NCBI GenBank assembly: GCA_003171215.1
Contig: PMYN01000033.1
Coordinates: forward strand, 76,079-116,181
Origin: Gemmatimonadota bacterium
GTDB taxonomy: Bacteria > Gemmatimonadota > Gemmatimonadetes > Gemmatimonadales > Gemmatimonadaceae
DNA length: 40,103 nt
Direction: 5' to 3'
The notes beneath the pieces are model-generated. The model ran no database searches and was not told the origin of the DNA. It saw only the letters and a program-made list of their open reading frames with translations. Position numbers and translations under genes: made by a program. Of the stretch, positions 33,623-40,103 are shown piece after piece (positions within the stretch are counted from its first letter, which is position 1; each line of letters starts with the position of its first letter).

Positions 33623-34809
33623 GCGGGAGCGGCTCTGCGACGAGCGAGAGCGGCGCCGCGTCGAGCGAGAGCGGCGTCCTCTTCGTCGATCACGCCGGCG
33701 TCCTGGGCGGCGCCGAGCTCTCGCTGCTCGATCTCGCCGCGGCGTTCGGCGCCGGCTCCGAAACGCTGCTGCTCGCCGAAGGACCGTTTCGCACCGCCCT
33801 CGAGTCGCGCGGCGTGAAGGTGAGCGTGGAACCCCTCGGCGCGCTGAAGCACGTGAAGAAGGAAACGCGCCTGCCGGGCCCCGCCGCATTCACCGATGCC
33901 GTACGCATCGCGCGCCGCGTCGCGCGGCGTGCGAAGCCGCACAAGGTGATCTACGCGAACTCGCAGAAGGCCTTCGTGGTGGCCGCCGCAGCGGGACTGC
34001 TCGCACGGCGACCCGTGGTGTGGCACCTGCGCGACATCCTTGCGCCGCCGCACTTCAGCGGGACGAACGTGCGCGCCGCCGTCACGCTCGCAAACCTCCG
34101 TGCGGCGCGCGTGATCACGAACTCGCGCGCCACCGCGGCGGCGTTCATGGCGGCGGGCGGCCACGCATCGCTCGTACGGGTCGTGCACAACGGAATCGAC
34201 CCCGCGCCGTTCGACGCCGTGACGCCGGCCGCCGCCGCTGCCACGCGAGCGGCGCTCGGCGTTCCGGCGGACGCGTTCGTCGTGGCGCTGTTCGGCCGTT
34301 TCCATCCGTGGAAGGGACAGCAGGTGCTGCTCGACGCGCTCACGCGGCTGCCCCGGGTGCACGCGCTCTTCGTCGGTGCGCCGCTCTTCGGCGAGGAGGC
34401 GTTCGCGTCCGCGCTGCAGGCGCAGGCGGCGAAGACCGGCGTGGCGGATCGCGCGCACTTTCTCGGATTCCGTGCCGACGTGCCCGAACTCATGCGCGCG
34501 TCGGACGCCGTCGTTCATGCGTCCGTCTATCCCGAACCCTTCGGGCGCGTGATCGTCGAGGGAATGCTCGCGGGGCGGCCGGTGATTGCGACGCGCGCGG
34601 GCGGCGTCACGGAAATCGTCGACGACGAAACCGGTGTGCTCGTTCCGCCGAACGACGCCGAGGCACTGGCACGGGCGATCGAGTCGCTCGCAGGCGATCC
34701 CGGGCACGCCGCGGCCATGGCCGCGCGCGGTGCCGCGAGGGCGCGCAAGGAGTTCACCGTCGCGGCGATGGTGCGGGGCGTGGAAGACGCGATGCGCGAC
34801 CTGCTGTGA
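33619..34809 (+). CDS. Glycosyltransferase family 4 with Ser/Gly-rich leader
   Basis: 396 residues from TTG 33619. The first 18 residues are Ser/Gly/Ala-rich (SGSGSATSESGAASSESG), encoded by two copies of a 15-base sequence 21 bases apart (33641 and 33662), before the fold proper starts at VLFVDHAGVLGGAELSLLDL. Further motifs: VIYANSQKAFVVAAAAGLL, VVWHLRDILAPPHF, VVHNGIDPAPFDA, VALFGRFHPWKGQQVLLDAL and VYPEPFGRVIVEGMLAGRPVIATRAGG with the acid pair, then ETGVLVPPNDAEAL. A further nucleotide-sugar transferase of the locus. Its stop overlaps the acyltransferase start (GTGA). Confidence 0.9.
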   Translation: MSGSGSATSESGAASSESGVLFVDHAGVLGGAELSLLDLAAAFGAGSETLLLAEGPFRTALESRGVKVSVEPLGALKHVKKETRLPGPAAFTDAVRIARRVARRAKPHKVIYANSQKAFVVAAAAGLLARRPVVWHLRDILAPPHFSGTNVRAAVTLANLRAARVITNSRATAAAFMAAGGHASLVRVVHNGIDPAPFDAVTPAAAAATRAALGVPADAFVVALFGRFHPWKGQQVLLDALTRLPRVHALFVGAPLFGEEAFASALQAQAAKTGVADRAHFLGFRADVPELMRASDAVVHASVYPEPFGRVIVEGMLAGRPVIATRAGGVTEIVDDETGVLVPPNDAEALARAIESLAGDPGHAAAMAARGAARARKEFTVAAMVRGVEDAMRDLL

Positions 34810-36764
34810 GTTCGGCCGCGACGCGAAGTCCATCGATTTCGTCCGCAGCCAATCACCGCGAGGACCTGGACGGATTGCGCGCCGTCGCGGTGCTCGCGGT
34901 GGTCGTGCATCACGCCAGTCCGCGGATCCTTCCCGGCGGATTCATCGGCGTCGATGTCTTCTTCGTGATATCGGGTTTCCTGATCACGTCGATCATCCTT
35001 CGGGATCTCGATGCCGGAACGTTCTCGTTCGCCGGATTCTACGAACGCCGGGTGCGGCGGCTGGTCCCGAACCTGACGGTGCTGCTGGTGTTCTGCTCGT
35101 GCGTCGCCTGGTTCCTGCTGCTCCCCTCCGATTTCCGGAACTACGCGAAAAGCCTGTTCAGCACGACCACGTTCACGTCGAACATGTTCTTCTGGCGCGA
35201 CTCGTGGTACTTCGCGGCGCCGTCGCAAACCAAGCCGCTGCTGCACACGTGGTCGCTGGCTATCGAGGAACAGTACTACCTGCTCTTTCCGGTGATCCTG
35301 TGGGCACTCAAATGCTACTTGCCCAAGCGCATCCGCATCGTGTGCATCTTCGGGTTCGCGGCATCGCTCGCCCTGAGTATCTGGGCAGTGCGAAATGCTC
35401 CGGCGGCGGCTTTCTATCTCCTGCCATCACGCGCGTGGGAGTTGTTGCTCGGGTCCGTGCTGGTCGTAGGCGTGCTGCCGAAGACCGAGTCGATCCGTGC
35501 GCTGGAGGTACTCTCCGCCGCCGGGTTGATCGCGGTCGTCGCGGCGACGCTGATCTTCGACACCTCCACTCCGCTTCCAGGCGTGGCCGCGCTTCTCCCA
35601 TGCGCCGGGGCGGCGCTGGTGATCTACGCAGGCACCGTGCCCAACGTCACGATGGTGCGCCGCCTGCTGAGCTGGCGACCGCTCGTGTTCGCCGGGTTGA
35701 TGTCGTATTCCCTCTACCTCTGGCACTGGCCGCTGCTGGCTTTTGCGCGGTATTATTTCCTCTCGGGGCTCACGACGGGTGCGACGCTGCTGTTCGTCTG
35801 TCTGTCGCTGCTTCTCGCTTATCTCGCATGGCGATTCGTCGAGCAGCCGGTTCGAGCGAGAACGCTCCTGATGAAGCGACGGCACCTCGTGATCGCATTC
35901 GGGGCGAGCTCCGCGGTCCTGCTGCTGTTCGCGGCCGCCGGAGATCGATCGGGAGGGTGGGCGCAACGATTCGGACGGATCCCGATCATCGACTACGACA
36001 GCGTCGTGGCCGACATCGGCCGCGATGCGACCGGCGGCTGTTTTCTGCCGGCGAGCCGGAATGCCTCGTGGAATGCTGCCGCCTGCACGTACGCTTCTGC
36101 AGCCGGCACTCCCGGCGACGGGTCTCGCCGAATCTTCCTGATCGGCGACAGTTTTGCGGCGCAGTTCTCGATCTGGCTGAAACTGAACTTTCCCGGCACG
36201 GTGGTCGAGCTGACGTCGTCAGCGTGCCCGCCGCTGTTCGATTTCGTGCATGAGGTGCGTCCGCGCTGGTGCACGGCGATCAACGCGATGCGAGAAGAGG
36301 CGCTGCGCACGCAACACTTCACCGACGTGTTCCTCGGTGCGTGGTGGGGTCAGACACAAAACCCGGAGACGATGCGCGCCCTCGAGCGAACGGTGCATCG
36401 CATTCTGGATTCCGGCGTGTCGCGCGTCACGGTGCTGGGTACCGCGCCGCACTTTCGGGACTCGCCGGTCGACATCGTGAACCGCCAGCGAGTATTCGGC
36501 CGGCCGGTAGTGGACGCTCTGCCGGCGGACGTGTATGCCGAATACCGCGGCACACTGGATCGCATTTCGAGGCTGAACGGCGTCCGGGTTCTCAATGTCG
36601 ATGATTGGGTCTGCCGGAGCGGGGCGTGCCCCTATATGCTCAACGGAGAGTTGCTGTTCGTCGATGGCGCCGCGCACCTGACGCGCTCAGGCGTTCGATA
36701 CGTCATGGCGCAGGCAGACTGGATCAGCACCCAACCCGCATCATCGCAATCAGTTCGACGGTGA
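34806..36764 (+). CDS. OafA-like acyltransferase-3 fused to SGNH domain
   Basis: 652 residues from GTG 34806. The N-terminal 350 or so residues are an acyltransferase-3 membrane domain: HREDLDGLRAVAVLAVVVHH (the conserved Arg and His), GGFIGVDVFFVISGFLITSII, TWSLAIEEQYYLLFPVILW and about ten helices including SLYLWHWPLL and a FVEQPVR segment. A linker helix leads to a periplasmic SGNH hydrolase-like domain with IGDSFAAQ (Ser449 the likely nucleophile) and the VDGAAHLT pair (Asp620, His624). The two-domain design is that of bacterial O-acetyltransferases of LPS, peptidoglycan and exopolysaccharide: the membrane part receives acyl groups from acyl-CoA and the SGNH part transfers them to sugar hydroxyls. 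It is thus a probable polymer O-acetylase. Confidence 0.93.
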   Translation: MSSAATRSPSISSAANHREDLDGLRAVAVLAVVVHHASPRILPGGFIGVDVFFVISGFLITSIILRDLDAGTFSFAGFYERRVRRLVPNLTVLLVFCSCVAWFLLLPSDFRNYAKSLFSTTTFTSNMFFWRDSWYFAAPSQTKPLLHTWSLAIEEQYYLLFPVILWALKCYLPKRIRIVCIFGFAASLALSIWAVRNAPAAAFYLLPSRAWELLLGSVLVVGVLPKTESIRALEVLSAAGLIAVVAATLIFDTSTPLPGVAALLPCAGAALVIYAGTVPNVTMVRRLLSWRPLVFAGLMSYSLYLWHWPLLAFARYYFLSGLTTGATLLFVCLSLLLAYLAWRFVEQPVRARTLLMKRRHLVIAFGASSAVLLLFAAAGDRSGGWAQRFGRIPIIDYDSVVADIGRDATGGCFLPASRNASWNAAACTYASAAGTPGDGSRRIFLIGDSFAAQFSIWLKLNFPGTVVELTSSACPPLFDFVHEVRPRWCTAINAMREEALRTQHFTDVFLGAWWGQTQNPETMRALERTVHRILDSGVSRVTVLGTAPHFRDSPVDIVNRQRVFGRPVVDALPADVYAEYRGTLDRISRLNGVRVLNVDDWVCRSGACPYMLNGELLFVDGAAHLTRSGVRYVMAQADWISTQPASSQSVRR

Positions 36765-36786
36765 CGAAACCGCACATGAGAATGCG

Positions 36787-37593
36787 ATGAGGATTCTGCA
36801 CGTGGCGCGCCTGTGGGGCGAGGCGCTGTTCGCGCAGCGCATGCCTTCCATCTATCACGGAATTCTCAAGCTTTGGGGACGGTCGAACAGCATCAAGGTG
36901 CTGCTGGCCGGGCTCGTGCGCCGCGGGGACGTCGTGTTCGACGTCGGCGCCAATCGCGGAATCCTCACGTCGCTGATGTCGAACCTCGTCGGTGCTGACG
37001 GGCGCGTCCACGCATTCGAACCCTCACCCGACACCTGCCGGTTGCTCCGCGTGACTCTTGTTGAGCGCGCGCGCCACCCGGAAAACGTGGTGGTCAATGC
37101 ATCGGCAGTGGGCACGGAAGATGGCGTCGGGACGCTGTACACGCCCCAGCAGGACCACGGGCAGGCTTCGTTGAGGACACACGACACGGGATCGTGGTCC
37201 GCGCATGCGTCGGTGCGATCCGACGAAGTCGCTGTCACCAGGCTGGATACGTACTCGGCGGCGCAGGCGCAATCGCGCATCGACCTCGTGAAGATGGATG
37301 TCGAAGGCGCCGAGCTTCCGGCGCTTCGCGGGTTTGCGGCAGGACTTCGATCATTTCATCCAATCATCGTGTGCGAGCTCTGCGGCGCGTGGACGCGTGC
37401 GTTCGGCTACGAGCCGAGCGCAGTCATCGAAGAACTGAAGGGTGCGGGGTACGACTCGTTCCACCTCGTCACCGACCGCGGCGGCCTTCGTGCACTCACC
37501 AGCTCACACTTGGTGAACGACGGTGAATCTCACGACCTCGTGGCCAGCGTCGAAGGCGCCCACGCGAGTCGGGTACGACGGCTGGTGAGGTAG
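36787..37593 (+). CDS. FkbM-family SAM-dependent methyltransferase
   Basis: 268 residues from ATG 36787. VVFDVGANRGILTSLMSNLV is motif I for SAM; VHAFEPSPDTCRLL follows, then NASAVGTEDGVGTLY and the FkbM hallmark IDLVKMDVEGAELPALRGF, with the C-terminal PIIVCELCGAWTRAFGY. FkbM-type enzymes O-methylate sugars or polyketides. Here methylation of a glycan hydroxyl or of the chain end is likely, perhaps as a termination cap. It follows the acyltransferase by 22 bases and precedes the GT9 gene by five. Confidence 0.9.
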   Translation: MRILHVARLWGEALFAQRMPSIYHGILKLWGRSNSIKVLLAGLVRRGDVVFDVGANRGILTSLMSNLVGADGRVHAFEPSPDTCRLLRVTLVERARHPENVVVNASAVGTEDGVGTLYTPQQDHGQASLRTHDTGSWSAHASVRSDEVAVTRLDTYSAAQAQSRIDLVKMDVEGAELPALRGFAAGLRSFHPIIVCELCGAWTRAFGYEPSAVIEELKGAGYDSFHLVTDRGGLRALTSSHLVNDGESHDLVASVEGAHASRVRRLVR

Positions 37594-37598
37594 CCGCC

Positions 37599-38723
37599 AT
37601 GGGCTGGAAGGGAGCGCTCATCGAAGGGCCGCTGGCGATCGCAAGCCGCCTTGCTGCGCCGTGGGGTCCGCTTGCTGCGACGCCACGGGAAATCCTCGTC
37701 ATTCGCCCGAACGACCTCGGCGACCTGCACACGACGACGCCCGCCTTCGCGGCGCTGCGCCGCCGGTTTCCGTCGAGTCGCATCGTGGCCGCCGTCGGGT
37801 CGTGGGGCAGCGCCGTGCTCACGGGCAATCCCAACGTCGATGAAGTGGTCGAACTCGACGCGCCATGGAACAACAAGTTCGTGGCCGACCAGTCGTGGCG
37901 GGCGATCGCGAGGTTCCTGTGGAAGTCGGAGCAGGTGCGCTCTCTGCGTCGCCGGGGTGGTTTCGACGTGGGGATCGACGTGCTCGGCAGTCACGTCGGT
38001 GCACTGCTCATGATGCGGTTGGGCGTCCGCTATCGCATCGGTGTGCGCGGCTATCGCGGCGGCTGGTCGGCATGCCAGCGTTACATCCGATTCTCCGATC
38101 GGGTGCACGTCGCTCGCGCGGCGTTGAATCAGGTGGCGTTGCTCGGGGCGACGGAACTGCCGGACGCGATCCCGCAGCTGTTCCTATCCGAATCGGAGCG
38201 GCGGGATGCCGAGCGAATGTGGGGTGAACGTCGGCACGGCACCGCGCGGCTGATCGTCGGATCCGGAGGAGGGCTGGCCGGGAAGTGCTGGCCCACCGAT
38301 CAAATGGCCGGTGCGTTGGCGAGCCTCACGCGGACGCTGCGCCGGGGTGAATCACCAGCTGTCGACGTGCTCCTGGTGGGCGGCGCCGCCGACCGGGATC
38401 CGGGCCGTCGGATCGTCGAGCTCACCGGAGGCGCCGTGAGATCCGTGTGCGGTGAGACATCCTTGCGATCGACGTTCGCGCTCTGCGCCGGCGCGGACGC
38501 GGTGCTGACGAATGCGAGCATGCTGTCGCACACGGCCGCGGCCTTTCGCAAACCGACCGTCGTCGTGCTCGGCGGGATGCATCAGGACCAGGAGGCCTAT
38601 GATCGCTTGTGGGGGTATCCTGCGCCGTATCGAAGCGTCGGTCCCGCGAGCGCGGCAGAGCGCGAGCGTGGATGGCCGGGTGTCGAGTCCGTCGCGGGGG
38701 CCGTGCTATCGTGCCTGCGGTGA
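37599..38723 (+). CDS. Glycosyltransferase family 9 (heptosyltransferase-like)
   Basis: 374 residues. ILVIRPNDLGDLHTTTPAFAALRRRFP is the typical N-terminal loop of GT9 enzymes, followed by NPNVDEVVELD. The donor domain has VGSGGGLAGKCWPTDQMAGAL, where family members usually carry a KxWP sequence, and TNASMLSHTAAAFRKPTVVVLGGMHQD, where the common acidic residue before the Ser/Gly is replaced (TNAS). GT9 enzymes transfer heptose from ADP-heptose, or other sugars in polysaccharide loci. The gene ends on top of the last codons of the convergent GT2 gene. Confidence 0.88.
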   Translation: MGWKGALIEGPLAIASRLAAPWGPLAATPREILVIRPNDLGDLHTTTPAFAALRRRFPSSRIVAAVGSWGSAVLTGNPNVDEVVELDAPWNNKFVADQSWRAIARFLWKSEQVRSLRRRGGFDVGIDVLGSHVGALLMMRLGVRYRIGVRGYRGGWSACQRYIRFSDRVHVARAALNQVALLGATELPDAIPQLFLSESERRDAERMWGERRHGTARLIVGSGGGLAGKCWPTDQMAGALASLTRTLRRGESPAVDVLLVGGAADRDPGRRIVELTGGAVRSVCGETSLRSTFALCAGADAVLTNASMLSHTAAAFRKPTVVVLGGMHQDQEAYDRLWGYPAPYRSVGPASAAERERGWPGVESVAGAVLSCLR

Positions 38724-39581
38724 CGCGGCGACAATCGCGCGCACCTGCTGTCGCCAGCGATTCCAATAGAGCAGCATCACTCCGATTTCCACGACGGCAG
38801 AGATCTCCGCGCTCACGCCATCGGCGCTGAACGGCGCGCGCGCGATCGCGTGCAATCGTCCTCTCGCGACGGCGCGCAGGTTGCCAGGCAGCGTGTGCGG
38901 TTGATGGTGAATGGCCGAGAACAGCATATGCGCGAGATGCCACGGAGCCGTGTCGGCACCCCAGCGCTCGCGGCGCGGCGGATGATCCACGATGGCCTTC
39001 GGCGCGAAACGCCACGACAGCTTCGCGGCGAACGCCCGCTCGCGGAGATCGGCGTCTTCCATGTGCGGCACGGTGAACCGTTCGTCGAACCCACCGATCG
39101 TGTCGAAGGCCTCTCGACGAATGGCGAGATTCGAGGTCCACCATCGTCCGCCCAATTCGTTGACCGGTGCATGCTCCCTTGGCGACCGCACGCCGATCCT
39201 GCAGACCGTACGCCCTTCCACCGCTTGCACGCCATCGCTCGCGGCAAGCAGCTGCTCGAGCCAATCGCGGTCGGGAAGCGTGTCGTCGTCGGTGAAGGCA
39301 ATCCACTCGCCGCGCGAGGCGCGCACTCCGGCGTTGCGGTTCGCGGCTGGTCCGCGGCGCGGTCCCGCGGCGTATGCCGCCCAGGGAAACCGCTCGGCGA
39401 GCAGCGCGCGCGCGTCGCCGGTGTCGCCGTCGTCGGCGACGACGACTTCGTATCGCGTCGCATCGAGTGTCTGCGCGCCGGGCGCCAGCTGCTGGAGGCA
39501 GGACGCGAGCGACGCCGGCCGGTGCCGCGTGGGGATCACCACCGAAATGCGCGGCGCGGCCGGAGCCGCCGGGTCACCCAT
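38706..39581 (-). CDS. Glycosyltransferase family 2
   Basis: 291 residues on the minus strand, from ATG 39581. GT-A motifs: ISVVIPTRHRPASLASCL, EVVVADDGDTGDARAL, WIAFTDDDTLPDRDWLEQLL (metal-binding DDD), WWTSNLAIRREAFDTIGGFDERF and HMEDADLRERAF. After these comes a hydrophobic C-terminal segment (AEISAVVEIGVMLLYWNRW), a possible membrane anchor. The last 18 bases overlap the 3' end of the GT9 gene on the other strand. The start has no nearby ribosome binding site; a 19-codon frame ends eight bases inside it, so coupled translation is possible. It appears to be a separate minus-strand unit with the gene to its right. Confidence 0.9.
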   Translation of the reverse strand: MGDPAAPAAPRISVVIPTRHRPASLASCLQQLAPGAQTLDATRYEVVVADDGDTGDARALLAERFPWAAYAAGPRRGPAANRNAGVRASRGEWIAFTDDDTLPDRDWLEQLLAASDGVQAVEGRTVCRIGVRSPREHAPVNELGGRWWTSNLAIRREAFDTIGGFDERFTVPHMEDADLRERAFAAKLSWRFAPKAIVDHPPRRERWGADTAPWHLAHMLFSAIHHQPHTLPGNLRAVARGRLHAIARAPFSADGVSAEISAVVEIGVMLLYWNRWRQQVRAIVAASPQAR

Positions 39582-39649
39582 CGGCGGGGTCGTTCCACGC
39601 GAGGCCTTGCCGCCACGCCTTGCGATCGAACATCAGCGAGAGCTCGCGG

Positions 39650-40103
39650 CTAAGGCGCGAGCTTGAACCCGCCGACACCCAGCGACAGCCGCAGGAAACT
39701 TCCGACCGGTCCCGCATCGGGCGCGCCGACGACATTTCGTCCCTCGTACGTCCATGCGGTGCGGTGCGGCGAGATGGTTGTGCCGAAGCGCATGCCGAAC
39801 GTGACGCCCACGTGCGACTTTTCGGAGCGAAGCATCAGGAAATCGAGACCGATGCCCGGCTGAAACACCGAGTACGAACCCGTGATGTTGCTGGAGAATC
39901 CCGGGCTGGCGAGGATGTCGTCGAACAGCGGATCGACGCTCGTGCCGACGGTGGCGCCGCCGTTTCGGTCGCTGACCGTGATCTTCGTCGTCCCCATGCC
40001 CACGCCGAGGAACCCGACGAAGTTGAACCTCCACGTCGTGTACAACGCGTAGCCCACCGTCCCCATCCAGTAGTGGCTGTGCATCTTGTTCGTGCGGCCG
40101 GTG
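39650..40103 (-). CDS. Beta-barrel-like exported protein, C-terminal part (runs off right edge)
   Basis: The frame is open to the window edge; the ATG at 40084 (in the first complete stretch) may be internal because the codons before it (TGRTNK) are also open. At least 151 residues are visible. They show alternating polar/hydrophobic strands with aromatic and Gly residues (YALYTTWRFNFVGFLGVGMG, SYSVFQPGIGLDFLM, SHVGVTFGMRFGTTI, SFLRLSLGVGGFKL), as in outer-membrane beta-barrels. The family is not identified. It ends with Pro, not the aromatic residue common at the end of barrel proteins. It lies upstream of and on the same strand as the GT2 gene, 68 bases away. Confidence 0.6.
   Translation of the reverse strand, partial: TGRTNKMHSHYWMGTVGYALYTTWRFNFVGFLGVGMGTTKITVSDRNGGATVGTSVDPLFDDILASPGFSSNITGSYSVFQPGIGLDFLMLRSEKSHVGVTFGMRFGTTISPHRTAWTYEGRNVVGAPDAGPVGSFLRLSLGVGGFKLAP

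Noticed and set aside
13023-38723. Exosortase/PEP-CTERM system
   Set aside because: Gene content is partly similar, but no exosortase-like membrane protein or PEP-CTERM tail was found in any frame here.
1-40103. tRNA, rRNA, IS elements, integrases or prophage genes
   Set aside because: None recognised on either strand by reading; inverted repeats seen were short and not transposon ends.

Overview
The window is strongly GC-rich bacterial DNA, with codon third positions almost always G or C, frequent GTG starts and very tight gene packing. A Wza-type outer-membrane export lipoprotein, a Wzc-type tyrosine kinase and a likely outer-membrane beta-barrel fragment point to a Gram-negative, diderm cell. 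The mix (PHP-type CpsB phosphatase, PA14-containing GH3 lipoprotein, PilT-like ATPase, glycosyltransferase-rich locus) would fit a Gemmatimonadota-like organism, but that is an impression and not a proof. No rRNA, tRNA, IS element, CRISPR array or prophage gene was seen, and no gene-free stretch exceeds 300 bases.

Left part (1-10.7 kb) is mixed housekeeping and accessory metabolism. A truncated M1-type peptidase gene (minus) diverges from a secreted GH3 beta-glycosidase. Next come a two-gene thiamine-diphosphate decarboxylase (minus) and, divergently, an acyl-CoA ligase. The ligase is translationally coupled to a D12-class DNA adenine methylase, followed at once by a Cas4-like/DEDD exonuclease fusion (DUF2779-like), an AlkA-like DNA glycosylase and a YfcH-like SDR protein. 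Methylase, nuclease and glycosylase together look like a DNA modification/processing cassette.

The middle and right parts (10.8-38.7 kb) are one large surface-polysaccharide locus. A CpsB/YwqE-type tyrosine phosphatase comes first. A divergent PilT-like ATPase with degenerate nucleotide-binding motifs follows. Then about twenty plus-strand genes run in one direction: initiating sugar-phosphate transferase, Wza-like exporter, Wzc-like BY-kinase with a tyrosine tail, an unknown membrane protein, a Wzy/ligase-like polymerase, a SAM methyltransferase, a CelD/FemAB-type acyltransferase, a polysaccharide deacetylase, a series of glycosyltransferases (GT4, GT2, GT13-like, GT9), an asparagine-synthase/GT4 fusion, an acyltransferase-3/SGNH protein and an FkbM methyltransferase. 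Many junctions are 4-base NTGA overlaps, and all four versions (ATGA, GTGA, TTGA, CTGA) appear. Together the genes would start a repeat unit on undecaprenyl phosphate, extend and decorate it (methyl, acyl, amide, deacetylation), polymerise it and export it under tyrosine phosphorylation control. No Wzx flippase is visible in the window.

The right end holds a minus-strand GT2 gene that overlaps the tail of the GT9 gene, and the 3' part of a beta-barrel-like protein that runs off the edge.

The items most worth a second look are the AsnB-GT4 fusion, the PilT-like protein lacking the Walker A lysine, the methylase/Cas4-like nuclease pair, the unknown membrane protein coupled to the kinase tail, and the apparent CTG start codons.
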